Positions 36,654 to 45,748 of a stretch of DNA of 64,000 nt are shown one piece after another. Source of the DNA: Rhodovastum atsumiense (lineage in GTDB: Bacteria; Pseudomonadota; Alphaproteobacteria; Acetobacterales; Acetobacteraceae); contig JAMFSE010000036.1 of the NCBI GenBank assembly GCA_026225115.1, positions 1 through 64,000 on the forward strand, in the 5' to 3' direction. A program made the position numbers and the translations under genes. A model generated the notes under the pieces. That model was not told where the DNA came from, did no database searches, and saw only the letters and a list, made by a program, of their open reading frames with translations. Position 1 is the stretch's first letter; each line of letters starts with the position of its first letter.

Positions 36654-37274
36654 TCAGGCGCCGGCCGCGGAGCGCAAATGAAAAACCATCCGCACCAGTT
36701 CGGCCAGGCTGGCGGCATGCATTTTCGTCATGATATTGGCGCGATGCACTTCGACCGTGCGCGCGCTGATGTTCAAATCATAGGCGATGGTCTTGTTCGG
36801 CAAGCCGTCCACCAGGCCATTTAGAATTTCGGACTCGCGCGCGGTCAGCGTTTTGAGCCTGGCGGCAACCGCCGCGGTCTCCCGGTGCTGCGCCGCCTCG
36901 CGCGAATGCCGGTCGATCGCGCTGCCGATCGCGGCAATGATGGTGTCATCGCTGAATGGTTTCTCGATGAAATCCACGGCGCCCGCCTTCATCGCTTCAA
37001 CCGCAAGGGCGATGTCGCCATGCCCGGTCATGACAATCACCGGCAGGACGACGTGCCGCGCCTTTAACTGCTGTTGCAATGCGAGCCCGGAGATTCCCGG
37101 CATGCGGATATCGGTGACAATGCAGCCCGGCTGGATGCGGTCCAGCGTTTCCAGAAAGGCCGAGGCCGATTCATAGACGCGGACGGCGAATCCGGAGCTG
37201 GTCAGCAGAAAGGCCAGGGATTTGCGCACCGCCTCATCGTCATCGATCACATGCACGACGCCGTCAGTCGTCAT
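36654..37274 (-). CDS. fixJ: FixJ-type response regulator
   Basis: The 206-residue regulator has an N-terminal receiver with Asp10-13 cluster (VIDDDEAVRKSL), phospho-acceptor Asp55 in IVTDIRMPGISG, MTGHGDI and FIEKPF. A C-terminal LuxR/FixJ helix-turn-helix follows (TARESEILNGLVDGLPNKTIAYDL, ISARTVEVHRANIMTKM). It is phosphorylated by FixL and activates fixK-type genes at low oxygen. Its start overlaps the fixL stop by 11 bp (ATG at 37272-37274; an ATG two codons earlier is possible), so the pair is made together. Confidence 0.93.
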   Translation of the reverse strand: MTTDGVVHVIDDDEAVRKSLAFLLTSSGFAVRVYESASAFLETLDRIQPGCIVTDIRMPGISGLALQQQLKARHVVLPVIVMTGHGDIALAVEAMKAGAVDFIEKPFSDDTIIAAIGSAIDRHSREAAQHRETAAVAARLKTLTARESEILNGLVDGLPNKTIAYDLNISARTVEVHRANIMTKMHAASLAELVRMVFHLRSAAGA

Positions 37275-39153
37275 CGGCATGCTCGCCGGCCATGGTCCGC
37301 AGCGTCATGTGGAAGGCGGTGCCGCCGCCCGGATTGGGTTCGACCCAGAGCCGCCCACCATGCGCCTCCACAATGGTGCGGGAGATCGACAATCCGATGC
37401 CCATTCCCTTGGCCTTGGAGGTAACGAACGGTTGAAATAACTGCGCGGTGATCTGCTCCGAGACGCCGGGCCCGGTATCGGCCACCCGGATTTCGGCCAT
37501 GGCGCCCGCGGCACGTGTGGATATCGTCAGCTCCCGGCGCGGGCTGTCCTGCATGGCCTCCATGGCGTTGCGAATGAGGTTGAGGAGCACCTGCTGGATC
37601 TGAATCTTATCGGCGAAAACGGTCCCGGCTTCCGGGCCGAAGTCGAACTGGACGCGCACCTCATATTGGCCGGCGCCGACCAGGGCCAGAGCGCTGGCTT
37701 CCTCGATCAGTTTCGGAAGGTTTTCGGTTCGCCGTTCGGTCTCGCCACGGGCAACGAACTCGCGCAGGCGCCGGATGATCTGGCCGGCCCGCATCGCCTG
37801 TTCGGCGGCGCGCTCGATCCCTTCGTTGAGCATCTCGGGATCGGCGGCGGCGCCGCGCGCCAGCAGCCGCCGGCAGCCATTCAGATAGCTGACCGCCGCG
37901 GTCAGCGGCTGATTGAGCTCATGCGCCAGGGTCGAGGCCATCTCCCCCATCGCGGTGAAACGCGACATATGCGCCAGCTCCGATTGCAATTCGTGCAGCC
38001 GCTGCTGCGTTTGCTGGCGTTCGGTGAGATCCCGGACAAAGCCGGTGAACTGCCGCTGCTGCTGTCCGGAGGTTTCGCCGATCGAAAGCTCCATCGGGAA
38101 GGTCGTGCCGTCCTGGCGCTGGCCGATGACCACCCGGCTGCTGCCGATGATGTGCTTGTCCCCGGTCGTCAGGTACCGGTGCAGATAGAAGTCATGCTGC
38201 TCGCGATAGGGCGATGGCATCAGCAGACTGACATTGCGGCCGATGATTTCATCCGCGCGATAGCCGAACAGCCGTTCGGCGGTGACGCTGAAGGAGCGGA
38301 TACGGCCTTGCGCGTCGATAACGACCATGGCGTCCGGCACGGTATCCAGGATCGATTGCAAATGCTCCTCGCGCTCCTGCAGCGCGGCCTGCGCGCGTTT
38401 CGCTGCCGTGATATCACGGGCAACTTTCGAGGCGCCGAGCAGGCGTCCATCGCGATCCCGCACGGCCGAGACCGTGACCGAAACATCGATGATCTCACCG
38501 TCCTTGCGGCGCCGGCGGGCCTCAAACAGCTGCACCCGCTCGCCGCGCCGCACGCGCTCCAGAATCAGCAGGGATTCATCGGCATGGCCTTCCGGCATCA
38601 GCCGCGCGATCGTCGTGCCCACCATTTCGGCGGCGCCATAGCCGAAGATCGCCTCGGCCCCGGCGTTCCAATCGGTGATGACGCCATCGAGCGTCTTGCC
38701 GACGATGGCCGCCTCCGAAGTTGAAAGGATGGCGGCAAAGCGGCTGTTCTGCGCTTCGGTCTGCTTATAGCCCGAAATATCCGTGAAAACGCCGGCAATC
38801 GCGCGGGGTGCTTCGTCCGCGAAACCTTGTCCGCGCGCATTGATCCAGCGGGCGGCAGCCGCCGGCGAGGCCGTCCGGAAATCGAGATCGACGCCATGGT
38901 CCGCGTCATGCGAGCGCAGCGCCGTATCGAGATTTTCGCGGTCATCGGCATGCACCAGCGTCAGAAAATCGTCGTATCCCATCGCCTTGCCCGCGGGACA
39001 GCCCAACAGGGCCGCAGCCGAGGCGGAAAGATCGACCTCGCCGGCCGGGTCCAAACGCCATATGCCGGTCCCTGCCGCCGCAAGAATGCGCCCGGCATGG
39101 GCTTCGAGGCGCTCAGGCGCAACGGAGCCTGTCGTTTTGCCGCCTGGTTCCAT
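37264..39153 (-). CDS. fixL: FixL oxygen-sensing histidine kinase with three PAS domains
   Basis: The 629-residue soluble kinase has PAS domains at about 20-130, 137-255 and 262-380. The third is the FixL haem PAS: His320 (REQHDFYLHRY) is the proximal haem ligand by alignment, and the distal residues Arg326, His334 and Arg340 (GDKHIIGSSR) match the known FixL set. A HisKA domain with phospho-acceptor His411 (LAHELNQPLTAA) and a HATPase_c domain (NLIRNAMEAM, ADTGPGVS, GMGIGLSI) follow. O2 binding to haem turns the kinase off. No membrane helices are seen, unlike Sinorhizobium FixL. It starts 15 bp after the nagZ-like stop. Confidence 0.95.
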   Translation of the reverse strand: MEPGGKTTGSVAPERLEAHAGRILAAAGTGIWRLDPAGEVDLSASAAALLGCPAGKAMGYDDFLTLVHADDRENLDTALRSHDADHGVDLDFRTASPAAAARWINARGQGFADEAPRAIAGVFTDISGYKQTEAQNSRFAAILSTSEAAIVGKTLDGVITDWNAGAEAIFGYGAAEMVGTTIARLMPEGHADESLLILERVRRGERVQLFEARRRRKDGEIIDVSVTVSAVRDRDGRLLGASKVARDITAAKRAQAALQEREEHLQSILDTVPDAMVVIDAQGRIRSFSVTAERLFGYRADEIIGRNVSLLMPSPYREQHDFYLHRYLTTGDKHIIGSSRVVIGQRQDGTTFPMELSIGETSGQQQRQFTGFVRDLTERQQTQQRLHELQSELAHMSRFTAMGEMASTLAHELNQPLTAAVSYLNGCRRLLARGAAADPEMLNEGIERAAEQAMRAGQIIRRLREFVARGETERRTENLPKLIEEASALALVGAGQYEVRVQFDFGPEAGTVFADKIQIQQVLLNLIRNAMEAMQDSPRRELTISTRAAGAMAEIRVADTGPGVSEQITAQLFQPFVTSKAKGMGIGLSISRTIVEAHGGRLWVEPNPGGGTAFHMTLRTMAGEHADDD

Positions 39154-39168
39154 GCCGCGAATAAAGCA

Positions 39169-40320
39169 TCAACGCGGCCGGTTGGGTACTGGTGGGTGAC
39201 TGAGATGCCGGGCGGCGCGGATACGGCTGGCGGACTCCATGATCCGTGCTTCGGATAGCCTGCCCTCCAGGATCGCCTGGCGCACCCAGGCGGTGATGTG
39301 CCGCGGCAGGGAAGGATCATAGCCGAACAGATTCTTGATCAGGAGCAGGTCGTTACCCGCGGCGATGGCCTGGATCACCGCCTCCCGGCGCGTCATGGTC
39401 CCGCTGACCGCGCCCATGTCCAGATCATCCGTCAGAATGACGCCGGTGAAGTTGAGCTTGCGGCGCAGCAGGTCCGTGACGATGCGCCGCGAAAGGGTTG
39501 CCGCCGCGCCGCCGGGTTCGAGTGCGCGCAGGCGAAGATGTCCGCCCATCACCATCATCGGCTGGCCTTTTCGGATCAGGCTTTCGAACGGCGCCAGCTC
39601 CGCCGGCGTCCAGAGGGCGGAGATATCGGCGGCGCCGTCATGGCTGTCGTCCTGCGCGTGTCCATGGCCTGGAAAATGCTTCGCGGCGCATAGAATGCCG
39701 GCCTCCGCGAAGCCCTCCAGAAAGGCCGAGGCGTAGGCGGCGATCTGGCCGAGGCCGCCGAACGAGCGCCCGTGCCGGCCGATGGCCGGATTATCCGGAA
39801 CATCGATATCGACAACCGGCGCCAGGTTGATGTCGAAGCCGAGCGCCGCCAGCTCGCCGCCGGCCCGCGCATAGAGCGCCTTCGCTTGGTCCGGCGTCAT
39901 GCTTGCCGCAACCTCCCGCGCGGGTGGCAAAGGCGTAAAGCCGTGGGCGGCATGAAGCCGCTGGACCACACCGCCTTCGTGGTCGATTGCCAATAGGGGC
40001 GCCAATAGCGGATCGCAACCGGCGCGGAACAATGCGATGAGGCTGCCAACCTCATCCCGGCTGCCGATGTTCTGCAGGACGAAAAAGACACCGCCGGCGC
40101 GCCCGGCGCGCAATTGCGCCGCGAGCAGGCGGGCGGAGATCGCGTTGGTGCTGTGGCCGTAGAAACCCAGCATCAGCATCTGGCCGATGGCAAAGTCCAG
40201 CGGGTCGCGGGCAGGGGTGTTGCGGAGCCAGGCGAGGGGAATGGCGAGCGCGCCGGCGAGCAGCGCCGATCCCGCCTTGATCTGCCTGATGAGCCGGCGC
40301 GCAACCCTGTGGCGCGTCAA
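39169..40320 (-). CDS. GH3 beta-N-acetylhexosaminidase (NagZ-like) with N-terminal anchor
   Basis: The 383-residue glycoside hydrolase family 3 enzyme has DFAIGQMLMLGFYG, LAIDHEGGVVQRL, FDINLAPVVDIDVP, the His-bearing loop AAKHFPGHGHAQDDSH and the nucleophile Asp in VILTDDLDMGAV. NagZ removes terminal GlcNAc from wall fragments. Before the catalytic domain, residues about 12-30 (AGSALLAGALAIPLAWLR) form a hydrophobic segment after a basic stretch, suggesting a membrane anchor or signal, whereas standard NagZ is cytoplasmic. The TTG at 40318-40320 is preferred because it overlaps the stop of the upstream gene (TTGA); a longer frame to 40404 would overlap it by 88 bp. Confidence 0.82.
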   Translation of the reverse strand: MTRHRVARRLIRQIKAGSALLAGALAIPLAWLRNTPARDPLDFAIGQMLMLGFYGHSTNAISARLLAAQLRAGRAGGVFFVLQNIGSRDEVGSLIALFRAGCDPLLAPLLAIDHEGGVVQRLHAAHGFTPLPPAREVAASMTPDQAKALYARAGGELAALGFDINLAPVVDIDVPDNPAIGRHGRSFGGLGQIAAYASAFLEGFAEAGILCAAKHFPGHGHAQDDSHDGAADISALWTPAELAPFESLIRKGQPMMVMGGHLRLRALEPGGAAATLSRRIVTDLLRRKLNFTGVILTDDLDMGAVSGTMTRREAVIQAIAAGNDLLLIKNLFGYDPSLPRHITAWVRQAILEGRLSEARIMESASRIRAARHLSHPPVPNRPR

Positions 40321-43300
40321 ATTGCGCCTGGCGTGGGCGCCATCACCCCGGCCAGGCGGCGGACCACATGCTGGGCAAGGGCGCGCACCGCCGGTTCGAC
40401 GCATTCATGGCCGTGACTGCTCTCCACCAGATCGATCGTATAGCCGGCCGGAAAAGCTGTTCGGAAAGGCGCTTCGCCGCCGTCCTGCCGGCGCGGGTTG
40501 CGGAAGCTGCCGTCACCGCAAATGAGCGCCACCTTGCCGGGGTAGAACCGCGGCTGCGTCGGTTCGATCAAGACCAGCAAGGCGATGTTGCGGCCGCGTT
40601 TCGAGAGCGCCTCGGCGACCATCTGCGCGATCACGCCGCCTTGGCAAACCCCCGCGATCACCAGCACGCCGCGCGGATTTATCTGCTCGATTTCCGCGAC
40701 ATAATGCGCGGTGAGTTGCCGCAGGCCGCCGGGCCCCTGGTCGATCACCAGATGGCCCGACCGCATCGCATGCGTGCGGTATGACGCCGGCAGCCAGCGT
40801 GCGAGATCGCTGAACTCGCGTTCGATCTGGCAGCAGAGGAACAGATCGCGATCCGCCATGGCGGCGCCAAGGCTGCTGATCAGGCTGTCCGGGTGCCGGC
40901 GCTCGCCCGGCCAGTTCGCGCAAATTGCGAATAATTGCCGGAAGATGCGGGTGTCCTTGAAGCCTGAGCCCTGCGGCAATGGGCCATTGTCCCGATCCCA
41001 GAATAATTCGGCAAGGGCCACGGCCATTTTCGGAATGGTTGTCAGCCGGCCGAGATAGCCGGGCGGAATGGTCACCTGAAATTCGGTCTCGATGGCGATC
41101 ACCAACTGCAATCCGGCAAGGGAATCGCCGCCGAGCTGGGCGAAGCGGTCGATCATGCCGACATCGCGGTCGAGTTGCAGCAGGTCGCGCCACAGCTCGG
41201 CCAGGCGGGTTTCCAGCGCGGTATTGGGCGGCAGGAATTCATCGGCCCAGGTGATGATCCGGGTGGCGTGCTCCGCCAGCAGCCGGCGGCGGTCTTTTTT
41301 GCCGCTGGGGGTCATCGGCATGCCGGCGATCGGCACGATATGCGCCGGGATTGCGCTCGGAGGCAGCCAGGCGGCCAGTTGTTCCCGGAAGGCGGCGGCA
41401 TCGAAGCGAAAACCTGGTGCTGGGAGAACAAAGCAGACGAGGGCTTTGCGTTCGCCGGACAAAACGCCGGCCGCGGCATCGGCGATGCCTTCCTGGCGCC
41501 GGGCGGTTTGCTCGATCTCTGCAAGTTCAAGCCGGTTTCCGAGCAGTTTTATCTGGTCGTCGGCGCGTCCGACGAAAGACAAGGCTCCTGACGGCGCGCG
41601 GCGGACCATGTCGCCGGTGCGGTAAAACCGGCCCTGGGGAGTGCGCGGGAAACGCTGCGCGGTCTCCTCGGGCTGCCCGATATAGCCTTCGGCAAGCCCG
41701 ATCCCCGAGAGCCATAGCTCGCCGATTTCGCCGTCCGGCAGCGGGCACCGCGCCGCGTCGAGCACATGCGCCGCCAGATGCCCGAGTGCCGTGCCGATGG
41801 TGACCTCCTGTTCCGGCCGGCACAGGTCAGCGGTGGCATAGATGGTTGCTTCGGTCGGGCCGTAGACGTTGAAGAACCGCCGGCCAGGCGGTGCCCATGC
41901 GCGCATCAGCGCGGACGGACAGGCCTCGCCGGCGGCGATGATGACCTGCAGTGCTGGCAGGCTGCGGGGTTTCATGCTGGCCAGAACCGTCGGCGTGACG
42001 CAGAGATGGGTGACCTCCGCGCGCGCCAGAAATTCGCCGAGCCGGTCTCCCACCATCGGGCGCGTGGCGCCGATGACCAGCGCGGCGCCGGCCGCCAGCG
42101 TGGCGCAGAGCTCGAACAGCGAGACGTCGAAACCAATCGAGGTGTTGAGCGCCATGCGCGACCCGGGCCCGATGCCGAAGCGGTGGACCGCATCGCCGAG
42201 CAGCGCGAAGAGCGAGGCGTGCGAAACCGTGATGCCCTTCGGCTGGCCGGTTGATCCGGATGTGAAACAGATATAGGCGGGAGCGGTTTTGCCGGGACCG
42301 GGCGGGACAGGATGTTTTCCCGAATTCAGCGCGTCGAACCGCAGGTTGGGGCAGCCGGTTTGCGCATCGCGCGTGATGCAGGCGGCGGCGCCCGCGCGCT
42401 CCAGCATGAAGGCGATGCGGGCCGCGGGGAGCGCCGTATCGAGCGGCAAATAGGTGGCGCCGGCCTTCAGGATGCCCAGCATGGCAACGACCAGGTCGAG
42501 CGATTGCGGCAGGCGCACACCGATGACGCGGCCTTTGAGGCCGTTGGCCGCGAGGTTACCCGCAACCGTATCGCTTGCCGCATCCAGCCAGGCGTAGGAA
42601 ACGGCACCCCCCGGATGATGCAGCGCCGGGCTGGCGGGATCGGCACGCACGGCGCGCCGGAACAGGTCGACAATTGATGCCGGCGGACGCAGGCGGCCGC
42701 TCACCCGGGTGATCCAGCTGCGCCGGCTGGCCCCGGCAGGGCGCGCCGCTCGCCCTGAAAGCCTTGCATGCAGGCGCTGCGCGACATCCTCCATGCCGCG
42801 CCCGCCCATGACCAGCACGAAGTCGCCCGCTTTGAGGTCGGCCGGGGCATACTCGATGAGATCGCCGGTATTTCCGCGCAGTTGGACGGCCGTGCCAAGG
42901 CGCTGCAGCCCTTCGGCGATCAGCCAGCTGCCGGCCGCGGCGCCGAGTTCTCCGCCGCTGTCGAGGTCGAGCAGCAGCACGGCATCGGCGTTTGAGAGGC
43001 TCTCCGCAAATGCCGCGTGCAGGCGCTGCAGGCGCGAGCCGAGCAGCGGCTGAAACACCGCGATGAGGCGCGCGCCGGGCGCCGCTGCCCTTGCGGTCCG
43101 CAGACTGGCGAGGATTTCGGCGGGATGATGCGCGTAGTCGTCGACGATCCGTACGCCCGCGGCAACGCCGATCTCCTCCCAGCGGCGGGCAACGCCGGTG
43201 AACTGCGCCAGTCCGCGGGCGATGGTCTGGAACGGCAGGTCGATCGCCAGCCCGGCCGCGACCGCGGCCAAAGCGTTCCGGCGCATATGGTCGCCCGGAA

Positions 43301-44087
43301 GGGGGAGCCGCACGGCGCCGGCCTCGCTGCCGCGGATACGGACCGAGAAGGCGGCGGGCTCGGGCGCCGCTGAGATATCGCAATCAGCGTGCAGTCCGAA
43401 GCTGGTCACCGGGCCGAGCGCGGCGCGGATCCGGGCGATGCCCGGGTCTTCGCCCGAGACGATGCGGGTGCCGGCGCGGTTCGCGAAATCCGCGAAGGCG
43501 GCATCGAGTTTGGTTTGCGAGGCGTAATGGTTCACGTGCTCGTCGTCGATATTGGTGATGATCGCGATATCGGGATTGAAGCAGTCGAGATTTTGGAACG
43601 CCTCGCAGGCTTCGATGACGGCAAAGGCGCCCGCACCGGCCCGCGCCTGGGTATTTCCGAGGCAACGGATATCGGCCCCCAGGATGAAGCTGGGATCGAG
43701 CCCGGCGGCATCGAGCACGCAGGCGATCATCGCGGCGGTGGTGGACTTGCCGTGCGAGCCGGCGACCATCAGGCTGCGTTGCGGCTGCGCCAGGGCGTCC
43801 AGGCATTCGGCGCGGCGCAGGAGGGGAATCCGGCGGGATCGTGCGGCCTCGATCTCGACATTGTCGGTGGCGATCGCATCGCTGACGACCACCAGTTCAC
43901 TGCCGTCCACGCTTGCCGCCTGATGGCCGTAGGTGATCGATGCGCCTGCGGCCTGCAGGCGCTGGCAGGCGGGTGAGTCCCTTGTGTCGCTGCCGGAGAC
44001 GCTGCGCCCGGTGCCGATGAGGTAATGCGCCAGCGCCGCCATGCCGGCGCCGCCGATACCGATCAGGTGCAGGCGCGACGGGATCAT
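40317..44087 (-). CDS. MurC-type ligase fused to an NRPS adenylation-carrier-thioesterase module
   Basis: One uninterrupted 1256-residue frame. Residues 1-450 resemble MurC/Mpl ligases: Rossmann loop HLIGIGGAGM (7-16), ATP loop GSHGKSTT (110-117), ITNIDDEHVNHY (177-188), RRWEEIG then VDDYAHHPAEI (301-325). The MurC FQPHRY segment reads FQPLLGS. Residues about 470-940 are an amino-acid adenylation domain: FTSGSTGQPKG (A3), FDVSLFEL (A4), NVYGPTEATIY (A5), YRTGD (A7), Lys930 in A10. A carrier domain follows (LGGDSL, Ser989). The C-terminus is an alpha/beta-hydrolase thioesterase with Cys1148 (GVCQGG) in place of Ser. There is no condensation domain. By eye the specificity residues read D-V-F-C-I-A-V-I-Y-K, no family I know. 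The product is unknown. The ATG at 44087 overlaps the DUF218 stop (TGATG). Confidence 0.85.
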   Translation of the reverse strand: MIPSRLHLIGIGGAGMAALAHYLIGTGRSVSGSDTRDSPACQRLQAAGASITYGHQAASVDGSELVVVSDAIATDNVEIEAARSRRIPLLRRAECLDALAQPQRSLMVAGSHGKSTTAAMIACVLDAAGLDPSFILGADIRCLGNTQARAGAGAFAVIEACEAFQNLDCFNPDIAIITNIDDEHVNHYASQTKLDAAFADFANRAGTRIVSGEDPGIARIRAALGPVTSFGLHADCDISAAPEPAAFSVRIRGSEAGAVRLPLPGDHMRRNALAAVAAGLAIDLPFQTIARGLAQFTGVARRWEEIGVAAGVRIVDDYAHHPAEILASLRTARAAAPGARLIAVFQPLLGSRLQRLHAAFAESLSNADAVLLLDLDSGGELGAAAGSWLIAEGLQRLGTAVQLRGNTGDLIEYAPADLKAGDFVLVMGGRGMEDVAQRLHARLSGRAARPAGASRRSWITRVSGRLRPPASIVDLFRRAVRADPASPALHHPGGAVSYAWLDAASDTVAGNLAANGLKGRVIGVRLPQSLDLVVAMLGILKAGATYLPLDTALPAARIAFMLERAGAAACITRDAQTGCPNLRFDALNSGKHPVPPGPGKTAPAYICFTSGSTGQPKGITVSHASLFALLGDAVHRFGIGPGSRMALNTSIGFDVSLFELCATLAAGAALVIGATRPMVGDRLGEFLARAEVTHLCVTPTVLASMKPRSLPALQVIIAAGEACPSALMRAWAPPGRRFFNVYGPTEATIYATADLCRPEQEVTIGTALGHLAAHVLDAARCPLPDGEIGELWLSGIGLAEGYIGQPEETAQRFPRTPQGRFYRTGDMVRRAPSGALSFVGRADDQIKLLGNRLELAEIEQTARRQEGIADAAAGVLSGERKALVCFVLPAPGFRFDAAAFREQLAAWLPPSAIPAHIVPIAGMPMTPSGKKDRRRLLAEHATRIITWADEFLPPNTALETRLAELWRDLLQLDRDVGMIDRFAQLGGDSLAGLQLVIAIETEFQVTIPPGYLGRLTTIPKMAVALAELFWDRDNGPLPQGSGFKDTRIFRQLFAICANWPGERRHPDSLISSLGAAMADRDLFLCCQIEREFSDLARWLPASYRTHAMRSGHLVIDQGPGGLRQLTAHYVAEIEQINPRGVLVIAGVCQGGVIAQMVAEALSKRGRNIALLVLIEPTQPRFYPGKVALICGDGSFRNPRRQDGGEAPFRTAFPAGYTIDLVESSHGHECVEPAVRALAQHVVRRLAGVMAPTPGAI

Positions 44088-44674
44088 CAAAAACCGCCGA
44101 TGTCGCCTTGCAGCGCGTAGGTGCCGATGGCCTGCAGTTCCCGCAGCACGAACGCCCGCCCGGTTTGCGTTTGCCACCAGGTCGCCGCCGGCGGGTCATC
44201 CGGCGCTTCGGAGGGCCGGGCCAACAGGCGCAGATGTGCTGGCCAATGGGCGCGCGCGGTCATGATCGCGCGGCGCGCGTGGAAGGGTTTCGAGACGATT
44301 GCAACGCTGTTGATATGCTCCCAGCCAAAGCGCCCGGCGATGATGGGGTGCGATAAAACAAAGTTGTCGCGGGTGTTCGTTGCAGCAGTTTCAAGCAGGA
44401 TGGCCTCCGCGGGCACGCCGCGCGCGAGCGCGTAATCCCGGAAAATTTCGCTCTCCGGGATGTCCTGCGGCGCCGGTCCATGGCCGGAAATCATGATTGC
44501 TGGGGTGAGCCTTTGGCGATAGAGCGCGATCGCCGGGTCCATGTTGCTGGGGGTTGGGCACCCCAGAACGAAGCAAAGGTCTACGGGCGCCGGCGGATCC
44601 TCGAGGAACAGGAAGGCGGTGATCGCGCTGCGTGATGCGAGGAAATCCGGTGCCGGCGCGTTCCCATGGGTCAT
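44087..44674 (-). CDS. DUF218 (YdcF/SanA/ElyC-like) family protein
   Basis: The 195-residue protein has the DUF218 fold markers: an early hydrophobic strand VDLCFVLGCPTPSN, PAIMISGHGPAPQD, SEIFRDYALARGVP with the conserved Glu, LETAATNTRDNFVLS with TxxN, and VAIVSKPFHARRA with the conserved His-Ala-Arg. Relatives are linked to envelope integrity and lipid-carrier or peptidoglycan precursor handling in E. coli. This one has no N-terminal membrane helix, so it is probably cytosolic. It is first in the operon with the MurC-NRPS fusion and NagZ-like genes. Confidence 0.83.
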   Translation of the reverse strand: MTHGNAPAPDFLASRSAITAFLFLEDPPAPVDLCFVLGCPTPSNMDPAIALYRQRLTPAIMISGHGPAPQDIPESEIFRDYALARGVPAEAILLETAATNTRDNFVLSHPIIAGRFGWEHINSVAIVSKPFHARRAIMTARAHWPAHLRLLARPSEAPDDPPAATWWQTQTGRAFVLRELQAIGTYALQGDIGGF

Positions 44675-44904
44675 GTCCCTGCCTTTCCGGCGTCGTTAAT
44701 ATTGCGGGCCTGATCGTTGGGGTTGCAGCGTTTTGCGGCAACCGGGCGCGTCAATCAGGCTCCGACGAGAAGCGAAATACTGACGATCGCTTTGGTCCTT
44801 GGCAAGGGATCGCGCGCGCCCGGCCGGGAAGCCTTGGATGGCCGATGCTTCTGGCGCCGCCCGTGCCGGCGTGCAAGAGTTACGCGCAAACCTGGAGGGA
44901 ACCA

Positions 44905-45642
44905 ATGAACGCCAGCCTTTATGCCGTTGCGCCCCAGGTGTCCGCGGGCGATTGTGACTTCTACCACAGCATGGATATTCCCGGCCACGGACATGTCGAC
45001 GGGCAATGGGATCTGCGCGCCGGCATCGATGCCTATGTCGGTGGCGTCGACTTCGCGGGCAAGCGGGTTTTGGAGATCGGGCCGGCCAGCGGCTTCCTCA
45101 CGATGGAGATGGAAAAACGCGGTGCCGATGTCGTCGCGCTGGAGGTCCAGGACGACCCCGGATGGGATTTCGTGCCGCAGCCCGCCGCTGTCCTGAAGCC
45201 GATGTTTCCCGCGCGCCGGCTGCACATGGCGCGGATCAAGGCGTCCTTCTGGTTCACGCACCAGGCACACCGCTCGCGCGCCAAACTGCTGTACGCCGAT
45301 GCCTACAACATCCCGGAGATCGGGCGCTTTGATATCGCGGTGATGGGAAGCGTGCTGCTGCATACCAGGGCGCCGCTGCAAATTATCGAACAATGCGCCC
45401 TGCGGGCTGACAGCATCGTGGTCACCGATCTGCTGGTCCCGGAAATCGAAGGCACGCCGGTTTGCCGGCTGGTGCCGACCGCGGATAACAAAGTCACCGA
45501 CACCTGGTGGGAGTTTTCATCGACCCTGATCAGCCAGTTCCTGGGTGTGCTCGGCTATCGCCGGATCGAGACGACGACCCATGCCCAGCAGCATATGCAC
45601 CGGACATTCGAGCTGTTTACCGTTGTTGGGCGGCGCGACTAA
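44905..45642 (+). CDS. SAM-dependent methyltransferase of an envelope/glycan cluster
   Basis: The 245-residue class I methyltransferase has the AdoMet loop VLEIGPASGFLTMEME (residues about 51-66), VVALEVQD with the acidic ribose-binding residue, and FDIAVMGSVLLHTRAPLQI. YHSMDIPGHGHVDGQWDLR near the start resembles the tRNA-U34 carboxymethyltransferase CmoB-like/DUF1698 group and O-antigen methyltransferases. The substrate may be a sugar or lipid-linked glycan, given the glycosyltransferase next to it. The ATG at 44905 follows GGAGGGA. A 230-bp region upstream, divergent from the DUF218 gene, should hold promoters; no clear boxes were found. Confidence 0.82.
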   Translation: MNASLYAVAPQVSAGDCDFYHSMDIPGHGHVDGQWDLRAGIDAYVGGVDFAGKRVLEIGPASGFLTMEMEKRGADVVALEVQDDPGWDFVPQPAAVLKPMFPARRLHMARIKASFWFTHQAHRSRAKLLYADAYNIPEIGRFDIAVMGSVLLHTRAPLQIIEQCALRADSIVVTDLLVPEIEGTPVCRLVPTADNKVTDTWWEFSSTLISQFLGVLGYRRIETTTHAQQHMHRTFELFTVVGRRD

Positions 45643-45748
45643 CGGCGGCGGACGCGACGTTAGAATAGCCCGGCATCGGGACAGCGGTTGAGCCTCGGCA
45701 TAGGTTCCGGCTATTGCCTGCAATCGGCATAAACCCCACACTGCGCCT

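Noticed and set aside
39169-40404. Longer start for the NagZ-like gene (ATG at 40404)
   Set aside because: It would overlap the MurC-NRPS gene by 88 bp in another frame. The TTG overlapping the stop (TTGA) fits the tight spacing of this operon better.
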